Of a stretch of 64,000 nucleotides of DNA, positions 44,659-53,780 are shown piece after piece; the first letter of the stretch is position 1; each line of letters starts with the position of its first letter. Made by a program: the position numbers and the translations under genes. A model generated the notes under the pieces. That model searched no databases, was not told where the DNA came from, and saw nothing but the letters and a program-made list of their open reading frames with translations. The stretch lies in NCBI RefSeq assembly GCF_005434915.1, contig NZ_SKCG01000004.1, forward strand, positions 124,001 through 188,000. Reading direction: 5' to 3'. This DNA comes from Aurantiacibacter suaedae (lineage in GTDB: Bacteria; Pseudomonadota; Alphaproteobacteria; Sphingomonadales; Sphingomonadaceae).

Positions 44659-47600
44659 CTAGCGCGTGATCACATTGACGCCAGGCCTGTCCAGCAAAGC
44701 CGGCGCGCCGACCACGGCGCGGTTCGGGCCGGAGCGAAGGAACTGCGCAGCCTCCTTCGCGGGCAAAGGTTGCGAGATAAGAAATCCCTGTATCAGCGAG
44801 CATCCCTCTGCCGCCAGGCGCTCTAGCTGCTCGCTGGTTTCAACGCCTTCTGCCACCACCTCGGTGCCCAATCCCGCCGACATGCTCAGCACCGAACGGA
44901 TAACGTGCCAGGTCTTGTCGTCTTCGGCCTGAATGAAACTGCGATCGATTTTGACCGTGTCGAATGCAAAGCGGGTGAGGTAGCTGAGCGACGAATATCC
45001 GGTCCCGAAATCATCGAGCGCCACCCGCACGCCGAGTTGGCGCAAGGTGTTCAGAACGCGCGTGGCAATATCGTCATCGTCGATCAGCACGCTCTCGGTA
45101 ATCTCGAGTTCGAGGCGCGAAGGTGGCAACCCACTCTCGGCAAGAGCAAGGGTGACCGCATCGACAAGATCCGGCGTGTGGAACTGGCGCGCGCTGACAT
45201 TCACGCTGATGCAGCTGCCGTCCAGATCCTCCATCGCCGCACGGCATGACTCGCGGATAGCCCAGGCGCCGATCGGCACGATCAGGCCCGTCTCTTCTGC
45301 AATGGAGATAAAATCAGCCGGGGAAATCTGCACGTCTCCCCGGTTCCAGCGCAACAGAGCCTCGAAGCCTGCCACTTCGCCGTTCCGCACGTCGGTGCGC
45401 GGTTGATAGTACATTTCAAGTTCGTTGCGGGCGAGAGCCTCGGCCAGATCGGCTTCGAGCTCTTGCCGCAGATGCTGCAGCCGCCCCATTTCCGGCTTGT
45501 AGCGCTGGAAACCGTTCCGGCCGCGCTTCTTGGCAGCGTACAGCGCCATGTCCGCATTGCGGATGAGCACTTCCCTGTCTTCGGCGTCGAGCGGGCAGAT
45601 CGCCAATCCAACGCTGGCGCGGGGATGGATGGTGGTACCCGTCGGCAAGAGCAGCGGTTGCGAAATGTTCTTCAGAATGCGGTACGCCAGATCAAGCGCC
45701 TGATTGGGGAACGATATGTTGGTGTAGACGACCGCGAATTCGTCACCCCCCAGCCGCGCGACCGTATCGCATCCGCGCACCCCGTCGCGGAGCCGTTCCG
45801 CCACCGCAACGAGCACGGTATCGCCGGACGGATGACCATGCAGGTCGTTGATATCCTTGAACCTGTCGATGTCCACCAGCAGCAGCGCGGTCAACATCGT
45901 CTCCTGGCGGCGCTCCAGTGCCGTACGTAGGTTGCGGTTGAACAGTTCGCGGTTCGGCAGATCGGTCAGCGTATCGTGCATGGCGAGATGATAAATCTGC
46001 CGCCGGGCTTCCTCCCGCTCGCTCAGATCGGTCATCCTGAGGACAATCACATCGCGGCCATCGAGTTCGATCTGGCGGAAGCGAAGCTCCACCGGAATGT
46101 CCGTTCCCAACCCGCGCAGGACCCGGGCATGTTGAACCGCATCGTTGCCCGCTTCAAGCCAGCCGATCATTGCCTCGCGCATGTCAGGGTGGACCAGCTC
46201 TTCAGGACGGCGACCGAACAGCTGTTCTTCAGAGCAACCGAACAGTTGCGCAGCGGCGAGATTGGCCGTGTGGATGCGGCCCTGATATATCAGCAGGATG
46301 CATTCGCTGGCCACCTCCCCGAATGCGGCGAGCCGCTGCGCTTCCTCCACGCTTCTCATGCTAATGGCCTGGCTTGTTCGCGCAGCTTCTGCCGCTTCTA
46401 GCCGGTCCATGAGACTGTTAAGCGAAGTGGTGAGCAGTTCGGTATCGTCGCCCGCCTCCACCGTCAGCCGCTCGCCGCCGTGGAAGTCTGACTGGAGCAT
46501 CATTTCAATCTTGGCCTGAAGATGATCGGTGCCCAGATGCGCGCCATGTTCCGCCGCGTTGAGGCCCAGCGCCTCCTCTTCCGGCGTCGCTCGCAAGGCG
46601 ATGATCGATCGGGCCGCAAGGATCACGACAACACCTGTGCCGAAGGCCCACACCATGTTCAGGGCGCTGCCCTGCGCCTGAACGAGAACCTGCGCCAGTC
46701 GCGACCCTGCCGGCAGGGCATCGGCAGGAGCCAGCAGCGCGAGGCCAAGCGTCCCGACGACACCGGCCACGCCATGCACACCCACCGCGCCGACAGCGTC
46801 GTCGATCCGCAAGCGGGTTTCGAGAAAGTGGTTGGCGGCATTGGCCGCAAGGCTGCCCAATGCGCCCAGAACAATCGCTGCAAGAGGGCTCACCAGATGG
46901 CAGCCTGCGGTTATCGCAACGAGGCCGCCGATCATCCCGTTCACTGCCCGCTCGGGCAGCATCGCGCCCCGGAACCACATCATGCCATAGCCGACCGCAC
47001 CGCCCGCCGACCCGGCGAGAATCGTGTTGAGAATAATCTCCGGAACCTCTTTCGAGGCCGACAGCGTCGATCCGCCGTTGAAGCCGATCCAGCCAATGAA
47101 CAGGAACAGCGCGCCTGCCGAGGAAAGAACCGCACTGTGCCCACCGATCCGGATCGGCGGCCCTTCAATAAAGCGCCCCTGACGCGCACCGATGATGAGA
47201 CATGCGGCCAAAGCGAACCAACCGCCAGTGGCATGGACGACAGTTGCGCCGGCAAAGTCGACAAAGCCGGCATCGGCGAGAAAAGCGCCCGGCGATGGAC
47301 CGAGTGCATTACCCCAGGCCCATTGCGTGAAAATTGGATAGACGGCTGCCGACAGGATCACGCTGAGCAGGATATAGGCGCGAAGGCGCATCCGCTCGGC
47401 CACAGCGCCGGAAACGATCGTCGCGCATGTGCCGCAAAACATGACCTGAAAGATGAAAAAGGTCGCAGTCGTGCCGGAGAGGTCTTGCAGAAAGAACAGA
47501 CCGCCATCGTTGCTGAACGGAAGCCAGCTTGTGCTGACGCCGAACGCCAGTGCGAAGCCGATCACCGCAAAGGCCACGGTGGAAAAGGCGAAGTCGAGCA

Positions 47601-47853
47601 TATTCTTCTGGGCAACGCTGATGGCGTTCTTGGTGCGCACCGTGCCCGCTTCGATCATCATGAAGCCGATCTGCATCAGCATCACCAACGTAGCCGCGAT
47701 GATGACCCAGATCATGTCCATCGTTGCCGATAGATTTGCCACCCGATCAGGAATGTGCGCGCCTTTGGCGGATGCGGAGGCGGCAAAAGCTGCACTCTCG
47801 GCCCCGCCGAGCGCGACCAGACCTACGATGGTACGCCAGAAAATACTCGCCAT
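44659..47853 (-). CDS. Ammonium transporter fused to PAS-GGDEF-EAL (c-di-GMP) domains
   Basis: This 1064-residue inner-membrane protein has a signal peptide (cleavage near AFAAS), an Amt domain (about 40-440), a linker, PAS (about 505-615), GGDEF (about 620-785) and EAL (about 795-1045). The Amt pore keeps the twin histidines (His207 in GATVVHATGG, His360 in AVGVHGVAG), the Phe gates (FQVMFCG, IGFNGGS) and a conserved C-terminal HGAHLG region. GGDEF is intact at 702-706 with an RxxD inhibitory site (693-696). EAL is intact (GFEALLRW, ELEITES, ALDDFGTGYSS, VKIDRSFI, AEGVET). It probably couples ammonium binding or transport to c-di-GMP levels. No GlnK gene adjoins it. Confidence 0.93.
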   Translation of the reverse strand: MASIFWRTIVGLVALGGAESAAFAASASAKGAHIPDRVANLSATMDMIWVIIAATLVMLMQIGFMMIEAGTVRTKNAISVAQKNMLDFAFSTVAFAVIGFALAFGVSTSWLPFSNDGGLFFLQDLSGTTATFFIFQVMFCGTCATIVSGAVAERMRLRAYILLSVILSAAVYPIFTQWAWGNALGPSPGAFLADAGFVDFAGATVVHATGGWFALAACLIIGARQGRFIEGPPIRIGGHSAVLSSAGALFLFIGWIGFNGGSTLSASKEVPEIILNTILAGSAGGAVGYGMMWFRGAMLPERAVNGMIGGLVAITAGCHLVSPLAAIVLGALGSLAANAANHFLETRLRIDDAVGAVGVHGVAGVVGTLGLALLAPADALPAGSRLAQVLVQAQGSALNMVWAFGTGVVVILAARSIIALRATPEEEALGLNAAEHGAHLGTDHLQAKIEMMLQSDFHGGERLTVEAGDDTELLTTSLNSLMDRLEAAEAARTSQAISMRSVEEAQRLAAFGEVASECILLIYQGRIHTANLAAAQLFGCSEEQLFGRRPEELVHPDMREAMIGWLEAGNDAVQHARVLRGLGTDIPVELRFRQIELDGRDVIVLRMTDLSEREEARRQIYHLAMHDTLTDLPNRELFNRNLRTALERRQETMLTALLLVDIDRFKDINDLHGHPSGDTVLVAVAERLRDGVRGCDTVARLGGDEFAVVYTNISFPNQALDLAYRILKNISQPLLLPTGTTIHPRASVGLAICPLDAEDREVLIRNADMALYAAKKRGRNGFQRYKPEMGRLQHLRQELEADLAEALARNELEMYYQPRTDVRNGEVAGFEALLRWNRGDVQISPADFISIAEETGLIVPIGAWAIRESCRAAMEDLDGSCISVNVSARQFHTPDLVDAVTLALAESGLPPSRLELEITESVLIDDDDIATRVLNTLRQLGVRVALDDFGTGYSSLSYLTRFAFDTVKIDRSFIQAEDDKTWHVIRSVLSMSAGLGTEVVAEGVETSEQLERLAAEGCSLIQGFLISQPLPAKEAAQFLRSGPNRAVVGAPALLDRPGVNVITR

Positions 47854-48375
47854 CCAAACCTCGAAAGAATGTTCACCAAATTCTGACGCTGCCCGCGCGC
47901 CCGTCTCGTCACCTTGCCGCTCGCGCCCCGCAGAGCACTAAACTAGCTTCCTTTCGCCGGTGAGACTGACGAAGCCGAGCCAGTAGTAATACGAAACAGC
48001 ACGCTGTTAATAACTTCGGATTCGCACGGTTACGGTTTCGATTGGGTTAACTCCCCACCGCCAACCTGCAACCCGGCCGCGGCTGGAGCGAGGTAACGAT
48101 CTGATTTTCCTTTTCGATTGAGCAGATTTCCGCCGCCAAGAATTGGTCCGTAAAACTACCGAACGGATCGGCGCTCGCCATATTGCATCTTGCCCCTCAC
48201 ATAGCGGGCCGTGTGAGGCGGTGGCTGGATCGCATCGCATCGTCCGATCGGGCAATTATCATTGGCAACAAACGGCCTGCGCGAATATCGCTCGCCATGG
48301 AACAAGCGCTGCGCCTGAGCTTTTAATGAGCGTTATGGTTTGTACCCGGCATCATGAAGGCGAGTGTTCCAGCGG
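47854..48375. other. 522-bp divergent intergenic region with one hairpin
   Basis: This region separates the leftward Amt-GGDEF-EAL gene from the rightward DUF4336-like gene. The only clear structure is an inverted repeat CCTCACA (48195-48201) with TGTGAGG (48212-48218), with a 10-nt loop. No sigma-54-type promoter in either direction, no coding frame with a family match and no tRNA were found. Its size suggests a long leader or complex control. Confidence 0.5.
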
Positions 48376-49134
48376 ATGAAGCTAGCCCCAAACTTCTGGA
48401 ATTTTCGCGGCTCGTTCAAGGTGGCTAAGATCATTGACATCGGGACACACCTATCGCTGGTTCGCCGCCCCAATGGCCGCTTCCTTGTCCTCGACAGCTA
48501 CGATCTGAAAGAGGAGCAGCGCGATCAGCTCATGCAGCTGACAGACGATGGCAAGGCGGTTGACGCCATAATAAACGTTCATCCGTTTCACACGGTTTTC
48601 TGCCGCGCCACGCACGAACTTTTGCCCCATGCGCGCTTGATCGGGACGAGCCGCCATCTGTCGCAGTTCCCGGAGTTGCCCTGGGACACAAACGTGATCG
48701 AAGATGCCGCGACCCAGGCCGACTTCTCAGATACGCTGGAATTCTCGCTCGCCGGCGGGGTCGATCTGGTAACCGACAATCCGGATGTTCATGCAGGTTC
48801 GGTGCTTGCCCGCCACCGCGAAAGCCAAATCGTCCATGTCGACGACACGATCAACGTGCTGGCTGCGCCGGGCTTCGTCGGCCGCCTGCTGCCGCAATCC
48901 TCGCTCAAGTTCCATCCCAAGCTGCCCGATGCGCTGGAGAAGCGACCGGGCGCGGCCGATGCCTTCGCGCGCTGGGCGCGAGACATTGCAGAACGCTGGT
49001 CGGGCACACGGATCGTCTGTGCCGCCCATACCGACATACGCCACCTTGCCGAGGGCGGCTGGCGCGAAGAGGTGCTGAAAGCGCTGGAAGGCGTCGACAA
49101 GACGCTTTCCAAACACCGTTCGGAGTTCGGCTAA
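48376..49134 (+). CDS. DUF4336-like protein (metallo-beta-lactamase-related fold)
   Basis: This 252-residue cytosolic protein has the order of DUF4336 proteins: IDIGTHLSLVRRPNGRFLVLDSY, then the strand-turn IINVHPFHTVFCRATHELLPHARLIGTSR, and a strand-rich second half with DNPDVHAGSVLARHRESQIVHVDDTINVL. The fold is related to metallo-hydrolases, but the classic HxHxDH metal motif is not present, so catalysis is uncertain. The start could also be a GTG 12 nt upstream. It lies 54 bp before the lipoamide dehydrogenase-like gene and may be cotranscribed. Confidence 0.65.
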   Translation: MKLAPNFWNFRGSFKVAKIIDIGTHLSLVRRPNGRFLVLDSYDLKEEQRDQLMQLTDDGKAVDAIINVHPFHTVFCRATHELLPHARLIGTSRHLSQFPELPWDTNVIEDAATQADFSDTLEFSLAGGVDLVTDNPDVHAGSVLARHRESQIVHVDDTINVLAAPGFVGRLLPQSSLKFHPKLPDALEKRPGAADAFARWARDIAERWSGTRIVCAAHTDIRHLAEGGWREEVLKALEGVDKTLSKHRSEFG

Positions 49135-49188
49135 GCTGCCGATTGCACCACTCGATACAATGCCCCTCCCGCAAGCGGACCCAAGTGA

Positions 49189-50613
49189 ATGACCGACAGT
49201 TTAAAATGCGATGTCGCCGTGATCGGCGCTGGCACGGCGGGCCTGGCGGCGGAACGTGCGGCGCGCGAGAACGGTGCGAGCACCTTGCTGATCGATCCGC
49301 ATTTCGCGGGGACGTTGTGCGCAACCACCGGCTGTATGCCCTCGAAGCTGCTGATTGCCGCTGCGGAAGAAGCGCATCGCATCGAACGGGCCGATATCTT
49401 CGGCATCAAAGTCGGCGATGTGGAAATCGACGGGCCGGCGGTCATGCACCGGGTCCGCTCCGAGCGTGACCGCTTCGCCCGGCTCACACGCGAAGGCTTC
49501 GATAAGATACCCGACGGCATCATGATCGAAAGCCGCGCGCGCTTCCTCGGTCCGAACCGGCTTGCGCTAGCCGACGGACGCGAGATCGAAGCCAAAACAA
49601 TCGTGATTGCCACAGGGGGTGAAGCCACGCTTCCACCCGCCTATGCCCGGCTCGGTTCGCGCGTGCTGACCCACGAGAGCATTTTCGAGATCGAGGATCT
49701 GCCTCGCCGCCTGGGTGTGGTCGGCAGCGGACCGATCGGCCTCGAACTGGCGCAAGCCTTCGCGCGCCTCGGGGTGGAGGTCTCCTTGTTCGACCGCGCC
49801 GACACCTTGGCTAAGGTTCGGTGCCCGCGCGTGCATCGCGCACTGCTCGAAGCGGTCGAGAGCGAACTGAACGTCCACCTTGGCTGCGACGTCGAGCCCG
49901 AACTTTGCGAAGAGGGCGTTACCCTGCGCTGGTCGACGAACGGCGAGGCGAACGATAGCGGCGAGGAGCACTTCGACATCGTTCTTGCCGCGATGGGGCG
50001 ACCGCCTGCCCTCGACGGTCTCGATATCGACAAAGCCGGGCTGGACTGCGATGAACACGGCGTGCCGTGCCATGACCGCGCGACGATGCGCTGCGGCGAC
50101 AGCGCGATTTTCCTCGCCGGGGACGTGGCGGCGGACTTGCCGCTGCTGCACGAAGCATCGCACGACGGCGCAATTGCGGGCCGCAATGCGGCCGCCTTTC
50201 CTGCGCCGATCAAGACTGACCGCTATGTCTCGCTCGCAATCACCTTTACCCATCCTGCCCTCGCCACGATCGGCAGCTCGGAAGACGATGGCGCGATAAC
50301 GGGAACGGTCGATTTTTCCGATCAGGGTCGCGCCCGGGTGGAGGCGCGCAATCGCGGGGTGTTGACGCTTTACGCCGCCGCTCCCGATGGCCGCCTGATC
50401 GGGGCGGACCTGTTCGCTCCGGCAGGCGAGCATCTTGCCCATCTCCTCACCTGGGCGATCAGCTCCGGAATAACCGCCAGCGAAATGCTCGAACGCCCCT
50501 TCTATCACCCAACCGTGGAAGAAGGACTCAAGAGTGCATTGAGGACGATATGCGCGGCGACGCCCATCCCGCTCCCGGACGATCAGGACAAGGGCGCGCC
50601 TCCCGGGTCATGA
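49189..50613 (+). CDS. Dihydrolipoyl dehydrogenase-like pyridine nucleotide-disulphide oxidoreductase
   Basis: This 474-residue flavoprotein has FAD binding (VAVIGAGTAGLAAERAAR), redox-active cysteines C44 and C49 in GTLCATTGCMPSK, NAD binding (LGVVGSGPIGLELAQAFARLG) and the C-terminal FYHPTVEEG base motif of the interface. Spacing is that of dihydrolipoyl dehydrogenases, but no 2-oxoacid dehydrogenase or glycine cleavage gene is nearby. The sequence is divergent, so it may serve another disulphide or a specialised complex. The stop overlaps the next gene (ATGA), coupling it to a phospholipase D-like protein. Confidence 0.85.
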   Translation: MTDSLKCDVAVIGAGTAGLAAERAARENGASTLLIDPHFAGTLCATTGCMPSKLLIAAAEEAHRIERADIFGIKVGDVEIDGPAVMHRVRSERDRFARLTREGFDKIPDGIMIESRARFLGPNRLALADGREIEAKTIVIATGGEATLPPAYARLGSRVLTHESIFEIEDLPRRLGVVGSGPIGLELAQAFARLGVEVSLFDRADTLAKVRCPRVHRALLEAVESELNVHLGCDVEPELCEEGVTLRWSTNGEANDSGEEHFDIVLAAMGRPPALDGLDIDKAGLDCDEHGVPCHDRATMRCGDSAIFLAGDVAADLPLLHEASHDGAIAGRNAAAFPAPIKTDRYVSLAITFTHPALATIGSSEDDGAITGTVDFSDQGRARVEARNRGVLTLYAAAPDGRLIGADLFAPAGEHLAHLLTWAISSGITASEMLERPFYHPTVEEGLKSALRTICAATPIPLPDDQDKGAPPGS

Positions 50614-52205
50614 GAGGACTGCGCCTTCTCGCCGGGCTTGCGGCAACTGTTTCCTTTTTCGCGCTTCGCAAGGCAAGCCGCTTGCCGGTCCGCAAGGTGG
50701 CCTCTGCCGGGGAACCTCTTGATGCTTCCGGCACGTCGCTCGCTGCGGCTGCAAGGCGGCAGACAAAAGAGCATCCGCACCTTTCCGGGCTGCATCTTCT
50801 GGAAAGCGGTATCGACGCGTGTGCGGCACGGCTGGCCTTGGTGAAGGCGGCTGAAAGTCGGCTCGATGTGCAATATTACATCTGGCACGGAGATCGAACC
50901 GGCACGCTAATGCTGGAGGCCATCCACGAGGCCGCCGAACGCGGCGTGAAGGTCCGCATGTTGCTGGACGACAACGGCATCTCCGGGCTCGATACCGTGC
51001 TGTCCGCGCTCGACCGGCACCCCGGCATAGAGATCCGGATATTCAATCCCTTCGGCATTCGGTTTCCAAAGGCGCTTGGTTTCCTGTTCGACTTCAACCG
51101 CCTCAACAGACGGATGCACAACAAGAGCCTTACGGTAGACGGCAGCGTGACCATTGTTGGCGGGCGCAATGTCGGTGATGAATACTTCGGTGCCGATGAC
51201 GAAGCGATGTTCGTCGATCTCGATGTTCTCGCAATCGGCCCCGCGGTAGCTGCCGTGGAGAACGATTTTCAACGATACTGGGACAGCCAGTCAGCTTATC
51301 CGGCACAGCAAATCCTGCCGCGCGTGCGAAAAGCAAAGCGACGCAAACTTGCCAAGCGGGCCGCCGCTGTCGCGCGCGACGATTCCGCCCGTCGCTATAT
51401 CGATCGACTGGAGACCCTGACGCTCGTCGACGATCTGCGCAACGGATCGCTGGAACTGGAGTGGGCCGAGGTGCGCCTGCTTAGTGACGATCCGGCAAAA
51501 ACCCTGGGAAAGGCGGAGCAGCGGGATCTGCTGTTGACGAACCTACAAGAATTGATGGGCCCTGTCAGACGCGAGATCGGCTTGGTTTCCGGCTACTTCG
51601 TGCCGGGAGAACAGGGCGCAAAAACCTTCGCCGATCTTGCAGCTTCGGGGATTTCGGTCACGGTCCTGACTAACGGCTATGCCGCCAGCGACGTGGGGCT
51701 GGTCCACGCCGGTTACGCGCCCCATCGCAAGCGGCTCGTCTCTGCCGGAGTCCGGCTGCTCGAAATTCAGCCGTGGCCCGGTTCCGCACGTACCACCCGC
51801 AAGACCGGTCACGTCGGTATCGCCAAGCGGTTTCGCGGCACCGGGACCGGCTCTACCGCAGCCTTGCGATCAGGCGTAACGACGTTGCACGCCAAAACTT
51901 TTACGGTGGACCGGAAAAGGCTGTTCGTCGGATCATTCAATCTCGACCCCAGATCTTACGAACTGAATACCGAACTCGGCTTCGTTATCGAAAGTCCCGC
52001 GTTTGCAGCAAGGGTTGCCGATCAACTGGAGCAGGCAGTGAACGGGCCGGTCTGCGAAGTGCTGATGGGCGAAGATGGCGAATTGCGCTGGAGGTTCAGT
52101 ACAGACAACGCGAACATGGTGTTCGATAAAGAGCCCGGGATGAACGCGCTCGACCGATTGATCGTGGGAATCGCCAAGCGCCTGCCTATAGCGCGGCTGC
52201 TTTGA
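50610..52205 (+). CDS. Phospholipase D-family protein (cardiolipin synthase-like)
   Basis: This 531-residue protein has an N-terminal hydrophobic anchor (MRGLRLLAGLAATVSFFALR) and two HKD motifs: MHNKSLTVDGSVTIVGGRN and LHAKTFTVDRKRLFVGSFN. Both have the His-Lys-Asp pattern needed for phosphatidyl transfer, which suits cardiolipin synthase or membrane-bound phospholipase D. The 40-residue Ala/Ser/Lys stretch after the anchor is unusual. Its ATG overlaps the upstream dehydrogenase stop, so translation is coupled. The pairing of a redox flavoenzyme with a phospholipid enzyme is odd. Confidence 0.88.
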   Translation: MRGLRLLAGLAATVSFFALRKASRLPVRKVASAGEPLDASGTSLAAAARRQTKEHPHLSGLHLLESGIDACAARLALVKAAESRLDVQYYIWHGDRTGTLMLEAIHEAAERGVKVRMLLDDNGISGLDTVLSALDRHPGIEIRIFNPFGIRFPKALGFLFDFNRLNRRMHNKSLTVDGSVTIVGGRNVGDEYFGADDEAMFVDLDVLAIGPAVAAVENDFQRYWDSQSAYPAQQILPRVRKAKRRKLAKRAAAVARDDSARRYIDRLETLTLVDDLRNGSLELEWAEVRLLSDDPAKTLGKAEQRDLLLTNLQELMGPVRREIGLVSGYFVPGEQGAKTFADLAASGISVTVLTNGYAASDVGLVHAGYAPHRKRLVSAGVRLLEIQPWPGSARTTRKTGHVGIAKRFRGTGTGSTAALRSGVTTLHAKTFTVDRKRLFVGSFNLDPRSYELNTELGFVIESPAFAARVADQLEQAVNGPVCEVLMGEDGELRWRFSTDNANMVFDKEPGMNALDRLIVGIAKRLPIARLL

Positions 52206-52296
52206 TCGCAAACGTTGTTCCCTAAGGCCTGGATGCGATTGCAGGTCTCGGCAAACCCCGTGCGAAACCAATACAGTCCGCGGTCGTTAGCCATGT

Positions 52297-53775
52297 ATGT
52301 CCAAGTCATACAGCAATCTCGACCGCCTCTTCGTCGCCGGTGAATGGCGCGAAGGCAAAGGCGATATCCTCCAGAACATCTGCCCGTGGGACGAAAGCGT
52401 CATCTTCTCGATGAACGCGGCCACTGCGAGCGACGTTGACGAAGCCTGCCGCGCCGCTGCAAAAGCCCAGCGCGAATGGGGCGCGATGCCACCTTCCGCC
52501 CGCGCGGAGACAATGGGCAAGATCGCCGACGTGATGCAGCGCCGGAAGGAAGAGATCGCCGAATGGATCGTGCGCGAGGTGGGCGGAACGAAGGTAAAGG
52601 CCGCGCTCGAACTCCAACTGGCGAGCGATTTCGCGCGCAAAGGCACAGTATGGCCCTTCATGGTCGAAGGAGCGATCATGCCGGAGGATATCCCCGGCAA
52701 GGAATCGCGCGTTTATCGCCAGCCAGCCGGCGTGGTTGCGCTAATCAGCCCATGGAACTTCCCGCTTCAGCTCACCGCCCGCACGCTGTTCCCGGCGCTC
52801 AGCCTCGGTAACGCGGTGGTTATCAAGCCTGCGAGCGATTCAATCGTCACCGGCGGGACGATCTTTGCCGCGATCTGTGAGGAGGCGGGCCTGCCCGAAG
52901 GCCTCGTCAGTGTGCTTCCCGGTTCGGGCAGCGACATCGGCACCGCTCTGATCGAACACGATATCCCCTCGGTCGTCTCTTTCACCGGATCGACTGAAGT
53001 GGGGCGCGGCGTGGGCAAGGCCGCGCTCGATGCCGACCTTATCAAGCCGGTCGAGCTGGAGCTGGGCGGCAACAGCCCGATCGTGGTGCTCGACGATGCT
53101 GACCTCGACTATGCGGTGGAGGCGAGCGCCTGGGGCAAGTTCATGCATCAGGGCCAGATCTGCATGATCGCCAACCGGATCATCGTCGAGGATGGGCTGT
53201 ACGACCGCTTCGTGGAAGCTTTCGTCGAGCGTGTGGGCAAATTTGTGGTCGGCGAACGCGACGACCCGGAGTGCTTTATCGGCCCAATCGTCAACCGCGA
53301 CCAGTTCGAAAGCGTGACCGGTCTGATCGCCAAGGCGAAGGATCAGGGCGCGACCTGTGCGCTGGGCGGCGAGCCCGACGGGCTGGTGGTACCGCCGCAC
53401 ATCTTTGCCGACCTCGATGAAGACAGCTGCCTCCTCAACACCGAAATCTTCGGCCCGGTTGCGCCAATCATCCGCGCGAAGGATCAGGCCGATGCGATCC
53501 GCCTCGCCAATGCAACCGACTACGGGCTTTCGGCGGCGGTGTTCAGCCAGGACGAGGGCCGCGCGCTGAAAGTGGCCAAACAGATCCAGTCGGGCGTATG
53601 CCACATTAACGACCAGCCGGTGAACGATAGCCCCTTCTCCCCCTTCGGCGGGGTCAAGAATTCGGGGATCGGGCGGTTCAATGGCCATTGGGCTATCGAA
53701 GCTTTCACCACCACGCGCTGGATCTCTCTCCAGCATGAAAAGCGCGACTTCCCATTCTCGGCGAAGGATTTGTAA
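52297..53775 (+). CDS. NAD-dependent aldehyde dehydrogenase (benzaldehyde/vanillin-type)
   Basis: This 492-residue enzyme has the ALDH catalytic Cys in MHQGQICMIANRI, general base Glu in VELELGGNSPIVV, the cofactor turn SFTGSTEVGRG and ISPWNFPLQLTART. Its pattern is that of bacterial aromatic-aldehyde dehydrogenases. It is a different subgroup from the dehydrogenase at 28122-29525. The glutathionyl-hydroquinone reductase gene follows after 5 bp, so the two are probably cotranscribed. Confidence 0.92.
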   Translation: MSKSYSNLDRLFVAGEWREGKGDILQNICPWDESVIFSMNAATASDVDEACRAAAKAQREWGAMPPSARAETMGKIADVMQRRKEEIAEWIVREVGGTKVKAALELQLASDFARKGTVWPFMVEGAIMPEDIPGKESRVYRQPAGVVALISPWNFPLQLTARTLFPALSLGNAVVIKPASDSIVTGGTIFAAICEEAGLPEGLVSVLPGSGSDIGTALIEHDIPSVVSFTGSTEVGRGVGKAALDADLIKPVELELGGNSPIVVLDDADLDYAVEASAWGKFMHQGQICMIANRIIVEDGLYDRFVEAFVERVGKFVVGERDDPECFIGPIVNRDQFESVTGLIAKAKDQGATCALGGEPDGLVVPPHIFADLDEDSCLLNTEIFGPVAPIIRAKDQADAIRLANATDYGLSAAVFSQDEGRALKVAKQIQSGVCHINDQPVNDSPFSPFGGVKNSGIGRFNGHWAIEAFTTTRWISLQHEKRDFPFSAKDL

Positions 53776-53780
53776 CAGCA

